Shown one piece after another: positions 18,088 through 25,180 of a DNA stretch of 64,000 nt; the first letter of the stretch is position 1; each line of letters opens with the position of its first letter. Origin of the DNA: Eubacteriales bacterium. GTDB taxonomy: Bacteria > Bacillota > Clostridia > Oscillospirales > Butyricicoccaceae. Made by a program: the position numbers and the translations under genes. The notes below the pieces were generated by a model. That model was not told the origin of the DNA and did not search any database. It saw nothing but the letters and a program-made list of their open reading frames with translations. The stretch spans positions 30,712 to 94,711 of the forward strand of contig JAUNSG010000009.1 of the NCBI GenBank assembly GCA_030539335.1, in the 5' to 3' direction.

Positions 18088-18122
18088 CAGTTTTTGGAAT
18101 ATTTTTGAAATTATGTTCTCTC

Positions 18123-18152
18123 TTGACACGCCTTCTCCCTCTCGCGTACAAT
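18123..18152 (+). promoter_or_regulatory. Promoter of the yjdF-type gene
   Basis: TTGACA (18123-18128), 18-bp spacer, TACAAT (18147-18152). Start expected near 18159, giving a leader of about 115 bases. Confidence 0.8.
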
Positions 18153-18158
18153 AGGAAT

Positions 18159-18250
18159 GCAGAGAGAAAAAACACGGTCCGGTCGGTAGTCCGGACGCAG
18201 TATTCCATACTGTCAGTAACCTGCCTCCTTGGTTGTCCATCCTCTGTGGT
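18159..18250 (+). promoter_or_regulatory. Candidate yjdF (azaaromatic) riboswitch
   Basis: The leader can close on itself with CAGAG (18160-18164) and CTCTG (18242-18246), enclosing three hairpins: GTCCGG/CCGGAC (18177-18182 with 18191-18196), CAGTAT/ATACTG (18198-18203 with 18207-18212) and AACC/GGTT (18218-18221 with 18231-18234). It precedes a DUF2992/YjdF gene, and the yjdF riboswitch class is known for that position. I assign it from context and structure, not from a remembered consensus. Confidence 0.65.
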
Positions 18251-18273
18251 TCTATATTAAGGAGGATTTGGCT

Positions 18274-18696
18274 ATGGAACGAACAACCATTCATCTGACG
18301 GTCTGCTTTGAAGCACCCTTCTGGATCGGTGTATACGAACGCACATCCGGCGGGCGGTATGAAGTATGCAAGATCACCTTTGGCGCGGAGCCGAGGGAAT
18401 ATGAGGTATACGAGTACCTGCTTCAAAACTGGCGTCAATTGCGTTTCAGTCCGTCTGTCCGCGCAGACGAGGACGCAGACAAGCCCTGCAATCCCAAACG
18501 ACTCCAGCGGGAGATCCGCCGGCAGCTCCGGGACAGCAGTGGTATTGGAACCAAGGCACAACAGGCGCTCCAGCTCCAGCGGGAGCAGAGCAAGCAGGAA
18601 CGGCACATCCGTTCCCGCGAACAAAAGGAAGCCGAAAAGCAGCGGCGGTTTGAACTGCGTCAGGCCAAGCGGAAGGAAAAGCACAGAGGGCATTAG
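18274..18696 (+). CDS. YjdF family protein (DUF2992)
   Basis: 140-residue protein of the YjdF/DUF2992 family. The N-terminal half (about 1-60) has the typical LTVCFEAPFWIGVYER and ITFGAEPREYEVYEYLL text. The C-terminal half is a very basic, Gln/Arg/Lys-rich helix (about 85-140) that may bind nucleic acid. AAGGAGGA precedes the ATG at 18274. In relatives the gene is controlled by the yjdF riboswitch, which binds heteroaromatic compounds and has been suggested to sense toxic azaaromatics; the protein's activity is unknown. The stop codon lies inside the terminator hairpin. Confidence 0.87.
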   Translation: MERTTIHLTVCFEAPFWIGVYERTSGGRYEVCKITFGAEPREYEVYEYLLQNWRQLRFSPSVRADEDADKPCNPKRLQREIRRQLRDSSGIGTKAQQALQLQREQSKQERHIRSREQKEAEKQRRFELRQAKRKEKHRGH

Positions 18697-18711
18697 CCCT
18701 CTGTGCTTTTG
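18681..18711 (+). terminator. Terminator of the yjdF-type gene
   Basis: GCACAGAGGGC pairs perfectly with GCCCTCTGTGC around ATTA, followed by TTTTG. The TAG stop codon is inside the loop and stem, so termination is fused to the coding end. Confidence 0.9.
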
Positions 18712-18727
18712 TAATCCGGAAATAAAA

Positions 18728-19588
18728 TCAATCAGCAAAATGCATATTAGAAAATGGATAGTTTGTCCATGAATAATCGTTCGTGCAAAGCCATCCCAAT
18801 TTTCCGTTGCTTGTTTTAAACTGCACATAAGCGGTGGTCTTTGACGACACATAAGCTTTTTGAGGATATACTTTCGTTCCCTTACTTACAGTAAAAGAAC
18901 CACCTGACTTATTATGATTTTTATAAAATTTTATTGCTTTTGCCGTTTTCAGTGCACCATTTTTCTTCACACTCGATGTACCCACCATTGCATACGTCTG
19001 ATAAAACTGATAGGTATTCCCCGTAACCTTACTGACCTTCCCACTGCTCAGTTTATAAACGACCTTGTCCCAGTGATTTCCTGTCAGGCAATCCACGTCC
19101 AAGGCACGATCCATTGCAACGGTAAACTGCCCCTTCCCATTCGTAGAGACAACCTTTCCACAGTTTCTGTGATACATCTTCTGTGTACTATAGTCAGAAT
19201 CGGTCGTTAAATTCCATATCCGCGTCAGCTTTTTGTTCTTATACTGATACAATGCGGAGTATCGAATGTCTTCCGAGTCTGCATATGCATAAATCCAAAT
19301 ATTCAGACCCTTCGTCTTTGTATTGCAGTTAAAGATCTGCATATGGGCCTCATAAAATGACGAATCCAATGTAATTGTTTTTATTGTCTTACCATTAATT
19401 TTGACCTTGATCTTATTCGAACTGAGCGAATAGGAAATCTTCTCCTTGCTACCACTTTGATCAAGATTATAGTGATATGTTTTCTTCTCTTTTAAATTAT
19501 TGACGCTTGCAGCCTGTGATGGCGGTGTTGCCAAACCGATTACAAACACCAAGCTTAACACAAACAATATTTTCTGAATGTTCTTCAT
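18728..19588 (-). CDS. Secreted protein, C-terminal SH3-like region
   Basis: 286 residues, AT-rich and Lys/Ser/Thr/Tyr-rich, unlike the core genes. A signal peptide is clear (KILFVLSLVFVIGLATPPSQA, cleavage probably after residue 26-27). The last 60-70 residues (KSGGSFTVSKGTKVYPQKAY and AYVQFKTSNGKLGWLC) resemble a bacterial SH3-type cell-wall-binding repeat. The middle (about 30-210) is not recognised. GAGGAG precedes the ATG. Third gene after two other secreted proteins on the same strand, probably one operon. Likely exported or wall-associated; function unknown. Confidence 0.75.
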   Translation of the reverse strand: MKNIQKILFVLSLVFVIGLATPPSQAASVNNLKEKKTYHYNLDQSGSKEKISYSLSSNKIKVKINGKTIKTITLDSSFYEAHMQIFNCNTKTKGLNIWIYAYADSEDIRYSALYQYKNKKLTRIWNLTTDSDYSTQKMYHRNCGKVVSTNGKGQFTVAMDRALDVDCLTGNHWDKVVYKLSSGKVSKVTGNTYQFYQTYAMVGTSSVKKNGALKTAKAIKFYKNHNKSGGSFTVSKGTKVYPQKAYVSSKTTAYVQFKTSNGKLGWLCTNDYSWTNYPFSNMHFAD

Positions 19589-19634
19589 GCAAGTTCTCCT
19601 CTAAAAATAGTTTGTATCTGCAATCGTTGATCTT

Positions 19635-20234
19635 TTAGGAAATTTTGGAGTACTTTAATTCGATCCCTCCAGCACGATATTGATTATAATACTTTATAAC
19701 GGTTGTTTCTGTGGACTTTTTCCCATTCTTATAATATTTATCGACATAATTATCATTCGTATACCAAGTATGTCCCAGACTCATATTTTTACTCAGAGTT
19801 CCTTTTTTCAGTTGATAAAAATCAAAAAACTCACTATCAGAAAAACGCTTATAATAAGTCATCGTCTTTTTGCTGCTCTTATAAATCAAATATCCTCCCG
19901 CTGGCCATGTGTATGCTTTCAGAGGTTTTATCTTTTTCTTATAGTAAGTCAGCACTAAAACAGAATCTTTTGGTTGGGAATAGTGCTTGCCTCCAGAATA
20001 GGTCGAAAGGAACAATTCCTTCGTACCATCTTTATTGATGTCGAGTACTTTGTAATACTTATATTTGCTTCTCTTATACGTCTTGGATCCGATTTTATAA
20101 GAGCCAGATTTTGAGTTTAATACGGTTCTATACCAATTACTTTTGGTAACCGATGCGGCTTGTGCATTATTCTGCGGGACGAATACAACGACCAACATAA
20201 GCATACATAAAATTCCTAAAATCTTTGATTTCAT
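19635..20234 (-). CDS. Secreted protein, paralogue of the 21852-22451 gene
   Basis: 199 residues with a signal peptide (ILGILCMLMLVVVFVPQNNAQA). The mature part begins ASVTKSNWYRTVLNSKSGSY and continues with YKVLDINKDGTKELFLSTY. DINKDGTKEL is an EF-hand/dockerin-like calcium-binding loop of the kind found in VCBS or FG-GAP-like repeats of secreted clostridial proteins. About the first 90 residues are nearly identical to the gene at 21852-22451; the C-terminal half has diverged. Second in a row of three secreted genes. Function unknown. Confidence 0.75.
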   Translation of the reverse strand: MKSKILGILCMLMLVVVFVPQNNAQAASVTKSNWYRTVLNSKSGSYKIGSKTYKRSKYKYYKVLDINKDGTKELFLSTYSGGKHYSQPKDSVLVLTYYKKKIKPLKAYTWPAGGYLIYKSSKKTMTYYKRFSDSEFFDFYQLKKGTLSKNMSLGHTWYTNDNYVDKYYKNGKKSTETTVIKYYNQYRAGGIELKYSKIS

Positions 20235-20256
20235 TTCTTTCGCCTCTCTGATAAAA

Positions 20257-20949
20257 TTAATAACCTACGGCATCTCCATTTGGAAACATCGTGCCCTTTG
20301 TCTTTCCTAGATAGTTTTTCCCCGACGTAATAGTTACCTTATAGTCAAACTCCCATACATCTGCCCATGCGTCTGGATGCAACGTAATATCAATCCGTAA
20401 TTTCATATTTTTTGTTACATATCGTCCATTTATCCACATTTTACAACTAGTGGTTTTCACTCTGAATTTTGTATTAGAAAGCTGTGTGATTGTTCCACTA
20501 CACTTAATTTGCTCTCCTCCTCCTCGAAAAACAACTTTATTTCCGTTTACAACCAGATGATATGTTTCTTGTCGATTTTCTCCACCAGTGTACCAATCTC
20601 CGTCTAAATAGATGACTTTCACTTTACACTTATACTTTTTGCTGCCAACTTTTGCCGTGATCGTGGTAACGCCATATTTCTTTGCAGTGATTTTTCCTTT
20701 ACTGGATACAGTGGCAACTTTTTTGTTCGAACTGCTCCACGTAACCTTTTTCTTTGTTCCTGTTATCTTTAAGGTTTTCGTTTTTCCCGGACGAATGACC
20801 ACAGATGTTGTGTTTAGTTTTACAGTTGTTTTTGCCTGTGCTTTTATCACAGTTGGAACATCGGGCAAAACTGTGGGCGCAACAAATACCAGCACAAACA
20901 TCATTAAAAACGCTGCAAAAAATTTTTTGCTCAACCGCAATGTTTTCAT
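20257..20949 (-). CDS. Secreted protein with a BIG2-type immunoglobulin-like domain
   Basis: 230 residues. Signal peptide at about 1-37 (FFAAFLMMFVLVFVAPTVLP, then KAQA). Residues about 40-115 form a bacterial Ig-like group 2 domain: LNTTSVVIRPGKTKTLKITG, VTWSSSNKKVATVSSKGKIT and GVTTITAKVGSKKYKCKVKV. The C-terminal 110 residues are a separate unrecognised domain. GGAGGAG precedes the ATG. First of three secreted genes, driven by a promoter that overlaps a perfect dyad next to an XRE gene. A decayed copy of the C-terminal domain lies at 22546-22613. Confidence 0.8.
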   Translation of the reverse strand: MKTLRLSKKFFAAFLMMFVLVFVAPTVLPDVPTVIKAQAKTTVKLNTTSVVIRPGKTKTLKITGTKKKVTWSSSNKKVATVSSKGKITAKKYGVTTITAKVGSKKYKCKVKVIYLDGDWYTGGENRQETYHLVVNGNKVVFRGGGEQIKCSGTITQLSNTKFRVKTTSCKMWINGRYVTKNMKLRIDITLHPDAWADVWEFDYKVTITSGKNYLGKTKGTMFPNGDAVGY

Positions 20950-20998
20950 ATTCTCCTCCCATACATATGTTTATTTTTCCAATTTTTCCTTTTCTTCC

Positions 20999-21027
20999 AT
21001 TTTAGCGAATTTCCCGCTAAAAGTCAA
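20999..21027 (-). promoter_or_regulatory. Promoter with embedded operator dyad
   Basis: TTGACT (21022-21027), 17-bp spacer, TAAAAT (20999-21004), reading into the BIG2 protein gene. The dyad TTTAGCG-7-CGCTAAA (21001-21021) covers the spacer and part of the -10. A protein bound there would block the promoter; the adjacent divergent XRE regulator is the obvious candidate. Confidence 0.7.
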
Positions 21028-21083
21028 TGGTAAATATCTATCTCCCTTATACTAATATTATCTTTTTTGAGGGAGCTTTTCTT

Positions 21084-21296
21084 ATGTATCAACGCATTCG
21101 CGATTTAAGAGAAGATAAGGATCTAACCCAAGCACAAATGGGAAGTATTTTATCATGTAGTCAGCGTGTGTACAGCAATTACGAACGCGGAGATATTGAT
21201 ATTCCCACTGCGATTTTGATTAAACTAGCTGATTTTCATCAGGTTTCTATTGATTATCTTCTGGAACGGACAACTAATCCAAAAATAAATGAGTAA
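21084..21296 (+). CDS. XRE-family regulator
   Basis: 70-residue stand-alone helix-turn-helix protein of the Cro/CI type: LREDKDLTQAQMGSILSC followed by SQRVYSNYERGDIDIPTAIL and the helix LIKLADFHQVSIDYLLE. GGGAG lies 9 bases before the ATG at 21084; an in-frame GTG further up has no ribosome binding site. It diverges from the secreted-protein operon and sits next to the dyad at 21001-21021, so it is probably its repressor (inference). A TATACT box lies upstream at about 21048. Confidence 0.85.
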   Translation: MYQRIRDLREDKDLTQAQMGSILSCSQRVYSNYERGDIDIPTAILIKLADFHQVSIDYLLERTTNPKINE

Positions 21297-21322
21297 TTTA
21301 CAAATTATTTCAATATAAAAAA

Positions 21323-21353
21323 GAATCGGAAGCTTTCGCCTCCGATTCTTTTT
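21323..21353 (+). terminator. Terminator of the XRE gene
   Basis: GAATCGGAaGc pairs with GcCTCCGATTC, then TTTTTC. The same hairpin recurs at 22722-22753, each time attached to a sodC fragment. Confidence 0.8.
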
Positions 21354-21428
21354 CATCTTCCCGAATAATTCCGCACGCAATCTTCGTCCTCTGTCGTACC
21401 GGTACACGCCGTGCCGCCATGGATTGGA
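21354..21428 (-). pseudogene. sodC fragment 1 with internal deletion
   Basis: On the minus strand this encodes GGTACTGTTEDED followed by CVRNYSGR and a stop. The first part matches the HDGTACTGTEED segment of the intact sodC at 24550-25005, and the DNA then jumps to that gene's 3' end (the stretch encoding IACGII, read in another frame). It is therefore a remnant with the intervening third deleted. Flanked by the shared hairpin at 21323-21348. Confidence 0.65.
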
Positions 21429-21851
21429 AGTATGATATTGAATATAAGAACTAATAATCGAGCGAATACGGTTACAATAAAAACCCGACGTCATTTTTGT
21501 CTTATTTTTTCATTCGGATTGCAATGTTTCACTCTAGTTTTTTAACCAGCACTACTCCAATTCCCACTATGCGGATACTATTTCATAATTATTCTTTAGC
21601 TTTTTCACAGATTTCGATGAAAGGGAAGGAGAATCGATAGTTCTTCCGTCAACTACAGAGGCAGGATTCAAACTTTGGTCAGTGAGAACCCTGCTTTCCT
21701 GATTTACTGAATAAGTTATGATAACACAAAGAGTCCCAGGAGAAAACAATCTGATGGAAAATACGTCAGATACATTTCCCCTGGGCCTCTATTTCCTTTG
21801 AAGAAAACAATTTGTTATTTTGCTATAAAGTAACGGATAACAGTATTCGGT
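21429..21851. other. AT-rich gap without a supported gene
   Basis: Only short open frames. One on the minus strand (21567-21749) lacks a ribosome binding site and resembles no family I know. The composition and the neighbouring remnants suggest decayed DNA. Confidence 0.5.
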
Positions 21852-22451
21852 CTAAGAAATCTTTTTGTACTTCAACAACGTTGCTTTATCATAGTATTTC
21901 CCCCAATAATTATTTAGGGTATTTTTCGAGCATTTTTTGCCATCCTTATAGCCTTGCCATGTGTAATCGTCCTGTCTTTGATTCAGTATCTTTCCTGTTT
22001 TTTTCAATACTCCTTTTTTCAATTGATATACTTCAATCTGTCCGAAATCTGAACCTCTCGTATAATGCGTTATAGTTTTTGTAGCCCCCCTACAGAGCAG
22101 TTCCCCGCCTCCCGCTGAGTGAAAAGCTTTTATTGCTCTAATCTTTTTGTTGTAATACGTTAGCAGAAGAACAGAATGTTCGCTTGAGATACGTGAGTTC
22201 GGAGCCTGCGATAACAGGAGTTCCTTTGTGCCATCTTTATTGATATCAACCAATTTATAATACTTATATTTGCTTCTCTTATACGTCTTTGATCCAATTT
22301 TATAAGAACCAGATTTTGAATTTAACACGGTTTTATACCAATTGCTTTTGGTAACAGATGCGGCTTGTGCCTTTGTTTGCGGGATTAACACTGCAACCAG
22401 CATAAGCATACATAAGATTCCCAGAATTCTTACTCTTTTTTTCAAATTCAT
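21852..22451 (-). CDS. Secreted protein, paralogue of the 19635-20234 gene
   Basis: 199 residues. Signal peptide at about 1-31 (ILGILCMLMLVAVLIPQTKA), then ASVTKSNWYKTVLNSKSGSY and the calcium-loop-like YKLVDINKDGTKELLLS shared with the first copy. The C-terminal half (from about 95) differs strongly, ending with KYYDKATLLKYKKIS. AAGGAG precedes the ATG. The upstream BIG2 gene that should accompany it is only a remnant, so this copy may have lost its original promoter. Function unknown. Confidence 0.72.
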   Translation of the reverse strand: MNLKKRVRILGILCMLMLVAVLIPQTKAQAASVTKSNWYKTVLNSKSGSYKIGSKTYKRSKYKYYKLVDINKDGTKELLLSQAPNSRISSEHSVLLLTYYNKKIRAIKAFHSAGGGELLCRGATKTITHYTRGSDFGQIEVYQLKKGVLKKTGKILNQRQDDYTWQGYKDGKKCSKNTLNNYWGKYYDKATLLKYKKIS

Positions 22452-22545
22452 TCACTCCTTATTATGTAAAATAGAGCTTACTTTTCTATTTTCTCTTCAA
22501 AAGTGACCACAAATTAGTGATACTTTCTCAGTCCGAATAATTCGT

Positions 22546-22613
22546 TCCCGACATCACGATTTCCTTATAGTTAAACTCTCATACATCTGCATAGGCATCC
22601 AGATTTCCTCCTT
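22546..22613 (-). pseudogene. Remnant of a BIG2-type secreted gene
   Basis: The minus strand reads LDAYADV-stop-EFNYKEIV and then a diverged SG, matching DAWADVWEFDYKVTITSG in the intact gene at 20257-20949. The Trp codon TGG has become TGA. Only this piece of the C-terminal domain is left, in the same order relative to the 199-residue paralogue as in the intact block. Confidence 0.75.
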
Positions 22614-22639
22614 TCCGATTGAATTGATTTTTTGAGATC

Positions 22640-22828
22640 TCACCCTATAAACAATACAGCACGGGAAATCATCACATTTTTCGAAGAAAATTTTTCCTCT
22701 ATTGTTGTACACGAAAAAATGGAATCGGAAGCTTTCGCCTCCGATTCTTTTTCATTTGCCCGAATAATCCCGCACGCAATCTTCGTCCCTGCATTGCCGC
22801 TCGGCTGTGTCGTGAAATCATCCGGCAT
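22640..22828 (-). pseudogene. sodC fragment 2 (C-terminal end)
   Basis: The first 23 codons read PDDFTTQPSGNAGTKIACGI and so on, nearly identical to the last residues of the intact sodC at 24550-25005. The frame then runs through the repeated terminator hairpin (22722-22747) into unrelated sequence. There is no proper start, and the copper and most zinc ligands are missing, so it is not a working dismutase. Confidence 0.75.
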
Positions 22829-22837
22829 TATAAAAAA

Positions 22838-23827
22838 TCAATCCATTTCCGACGATTTCATGTTCTCTCGGAAAAACTCTGCCATCTTATCGAAGGGGAT
22901 GACATCCATTTTATCATAGAGATCGGTATGAACAGCGTTCGGAATAATCATCAATTCCTTGTTATCCCCTGTTAGCTTTGCAAAGGCATCCCTGCTAAAG
23001 TAACATGAATGAGCCTTCTCGCCATGAACCAATAACACTGCACTGCGGATTTCATGGCTGTACTGCAAAATTGGCATATTCAGAAAAGACAGCGAGGAGG
23101 TAACGTTCCAACCGTCATTGGAATTCAACGATCTGGCATGATAGCCCCGGCTGGTCTTATAATAATCATAATAATCTTTTACAAAGAATGGCGCATCCTC
23201 CGGCAGAGGATCCACAACTCCGCCCGCTCTCGTATAGGTTCCACTTTTATAATCAGTAATTCTTTGTGCATTCAGAGCCTTGCGCTTCTCATAGCGTGCA
23301 TCTTCGCTGTCTTCAGAATCAAAGTATCCTTTTGCATTGACGCGAGTCATATCATACATGGTCGAGGCAACTGTTGCCTTGATTCTGGTATCCACTGCCG
23401 CCGCGTTTAACGCCATTCCACCCCAGCCGCAAATACCAATAATCCCGATTTGATCCGAATCAACATCATCCCGCACGGATAAGAAATCCACTGCCGCCTG
23501 AAAATCCTCTGTGTTGATGTCCGGAGAGGCTACGTATCTGGGAGTCCCCCCGCTTTCTCCCGTGAAAGAGGGGTCAAATGCAATTGTCAAAAAACCTCTT
23601 TCTGCCATCGCCTGCGCGTACAAACCGGATGATTGTTCCTTGACCGCCCCAAACGGCCCGCTCACTGCAAGTGCCAAAAACTTTCCATGCACATCTTTCG
23701 GAACATATAAATCAGCGGCCAGATCAATTCCATAGCGATTATGAAATGTAATTTTTTGATGATTGACTTTTTTACTTTTCGGAAACGTCTTGTCCCATTC
23801 CTTCACAAAACTTAATTTTTCTTGCAT
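22838..23827 (-). CDS. Alpha/beta hydrolase (YcjY-like, Cys nucleophile elbow)
   Basis: 329-residue cytoplasmic hydrolase. The strand-turn-helix elbow is GIIGICGWGGMALNAA near residue 148-163, with Cys where most esterases have Ser; YcjY-type and dienelactone-hydrolase-like families also carry Cys there. Upstream FDPSFTGESGG near 84 fits the oxyanion region, and NAVHTDLYD near 303 supplies the catalytic His. AGGAGG precedes the ATG. Divergent from a MerR regulator 232 bases away, which may control it. The substrate is unknown. Confidence 0.85.
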   Translation of the reverse strand: MQEKLSFVKEWDKTFPKSKKVNHQKITFHNRYGIDLAADLYVPKDVHGKFLALAVSGPFGAVKEQSSGLYAQAMAERGFLTIAFDPSFTGESGGTPRYVASPDINTEDFQAAVDFLSVRDDVDSDQIGIIGICGWGGMALNAAAVDTRIKATVASTMYDMTRVNAKGYFDSEDSEDARYEKRKALNAQRITDYKSGTYTRAGGVVDPLPEDAPFFVKDYYDYYKTSRGYHARSLNSNDGWNVTSSLSFLNMPILQYSHEIRSAVLLVHGEKAHSCYFSRDAFAKLTGDNKELMIIPNAVHTDLYDKMDVIPFDKMAEFFRENMKSSEMD

Positions 23828-23957
23828 CTTCTAAGTCCTCCTTCGTTTAATTCCTGCATCCCAGACCACAAGCTTTCCCGGCACAGGATCTTCCATTATT
23901 TTCAGAATCTGCCTCACATGTAAAGAAAGGATCTGCCCATGTTTGGTGATTCCCCAA

Positions 23958-24015
23958 TTGACGGAAATACCAGATCTCTGATACAATGATTTTAAATCCT
24001 AAACCTAACTTTAGG
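23958..24015 (+). promoter_or_regulatory. Promoter and dyad upstream of the MerR gene
   Basis: TTGACG (23958-23963), 18-bp spacer, TACAAT (23982-23987). A perfect inverted repeat CCTAAA-6-TTTAGG lies at 23998-24015, over the start site. A MerR or its neighbour could bind there. Confidence 0.6.
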
Positions 24016-24059
24016 TCAATGATTAATTTGAAAAAATTTTATGTACAGGAGAGCAAATC

Positions 24060-24497
24060 ATGTATACGATTGGTCAAGTATCCGAACTGTTTGGACTACC
24101 CATTTCCACATTGCGATATTACGATAAGGAAGGATTGTTCCCCAACATGCATCGATCCTCCGGCATCCGCAGGTTCGATGAACAAGAGATCGAAGCCTTA
24201 CGGGTGATTGAATGTCTGAAACGATCCGGTATGCAAATCAAGGACATCAAACAATTTATGGAATGGTGTATGCAGGGAAGCAAAACCTATCCCCAGCGCC
24301 GCGATCTATTTCTCAAACAAAAAGCGAATGTGGAGGCGGAAATCGAAAGAATGCAGCGGGTTCTGGATATGCTGCGGTTCAAGTGTTGGTATTACGGTGA
24401 GGCCATCAAAGACGGAAACGAAGATCGGCTCCATCGCATGAAGCCAGAGGATTTCCCACAGGAAATCAGGCAGGCGTATGAAAATGCCCACAAATAA
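24060..24497 (+). CDS. MerR-family transcriptional regulator
   Basis: 145 residues. N-terminal winged helix YTIGQVSELFGLPISTLRYY with DKEGLFP (residues 2-29) and RRFDEQEIEALRVIECLKRSG (about 42-62), then the dimerisation coiled coil (FLKQKANVEAEIERMQRVLD, about 87-106). No Cys cluster for metal binding, so it belongs to the drug- or stress-responsive type; the effector is unknown. CAGGAG precedes the ATG. It diverges from the alpha/beta hydrolase and is followed by a strong terminator shared with sodC. Confidence 0.9.
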   Translation: MYTIGQVSELFGLPISTLRYYDKEGLFPNMHRSSGIRRFDEQEIEALRVIECLKRSGMQIKDIKQFMEWCMQGSKTYPQRRDLFLKQKANVEAEIERMQRVLDMLRFKCWYYGEAIKDGNEDRLHRMKPEDFPQEIRQAYENAHK

Positions 24498-24503
24498 AAT
24501 GTG

Positions 24504-24546
24504 TAAGACTCCGGCAATCGATTTGCCGGAGTCTTACAGTCTTTTT
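24504..24546 (+). terminator. Terminator between MerR gene and sodC
   Basis: TAAGACTCCGGCAA pairs perfectly with TTGCCGGAGTCTTA around a 5-base loop, followed by CAGTCTTTTT. Convergent genes lie on both sides, so it probably works both ways. Confidence 0.85.
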
Positions 24547-24549
24547 CCG

Positions 24550-25005
24550 TTATGCTTGAATAATCCCGCACGCAATTTTCGTCCCTGCATTGCCGCTCGG
24601 CTGTGTCGTGAAATCATCCGGCTGATCGTGTACGATCAAAGCTTTTCCCACAACCTCATCCAACAAAAATCGATCGGTCAGCACCGAGCAATAAGCCACT
24701 CCATCGCATCCAAACAGCGGCGGCAGATCTCCGGCATGCTGCGGATGCGGACAGTCTTTGGGATTATAATGCATTCCCGCATCGGCAAAGGCATCCTCCT
24801 CCGTGCCGGTACACGCTGTGCCGTCATGAATGTGCATGGCAAAAATACGATAATCACATTGCGTACCGCCCTTCGGTAAGCCAAATACATTTACCGTAAT
24901 CAAAACGCCATTTTCTTTCTGCTGGAACAATGCTGTCCCGCGAATGTCGGGATAGCCATTTCCGCCGGTCAGCATCGCCACCGCCGATGTCACCTTATGT
25001 TTCAT
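24550..25005 (-). CDS. sodC: Cu/Zn superoxide dismutase family protein
   Basis: 151 residues. Metal-site motifs of the Cu/Zn family are present: AMHIHDG (His-x-His), DAGMHYNP, HPQHAGDLPPL, and the C-terminal block ALIVHDQPDD with GNAGTKIACGI. No signal peptide, whereas Gram-negative SodC is exported; a cytoplasmic form would be unusual but is known in some Firmicutes. Two ATGs lie close together; the one at 25005 has GGGGAG at better spacing than the one at 25011. Fragments of the same gene lie at 21354 and 22640. Whether all copper ligands are present needs an alignment. Confidence 0.85.
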   Translation of the reverse strand: MKHKVTSAVAMLTGGNGYPDIRGTALFQQKENGVLITVNVFGLPKGGTQCDYRIFAMHIHDGTACTGTEEDAFADAGMHYNPKDCPHPQHAGDLPPLFGCDGVAYCSVLTDRFLLDEVVGKALIVHDQPDDFTTQPSGNAGTKIACGIIQA

Positions 25006-25096
25006 CCCCATTCTCCCCCATCAATCAGTATCATTCCATTGTATGCGGGGAGTGGGCTGAATGATTTTCCCGCAATAGCTGGTTAAGAACAGCCGA

Positions 25097-25146
25097 TTGA
25101 CCTTTTAGGTAAATCGATGTATAATGGAATTGACCTAAAAGGTTAA
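25097..25146 (+). promoter_or_regulatory. TetR-gene promoter with two 17-bp operators
   Basis: TTGACC (25097-25102), 17-bp spacer, TATAAT (25120-25125). Two near-identical palindromes lie here, TTGACCTTTTAGGTAAA (25097-25113) and TTGACCTAAAAGGTTAA (25130-25146), one over the -35 and one just after the -10. This is a classical autorepression layout. Confidence 0.8.
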
Positions 25147-25180
25147 TATTGTCCGAGACGCAGGGAGAGGAGTGCTGGCA

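Noticed and set aside
18001..18852. N-terminal extension of spoIIE by about 280 codons
   Set aside because: The extension is the complement of the yjdF-type gene and its leader, and a strong ribosome binding site marks the start at 18000.
21567..21749. 60-codon ORF on the minus strand
   Set aside because: No ribosome binding site, no family resemblance, lies in decayed AT-rich DNA.
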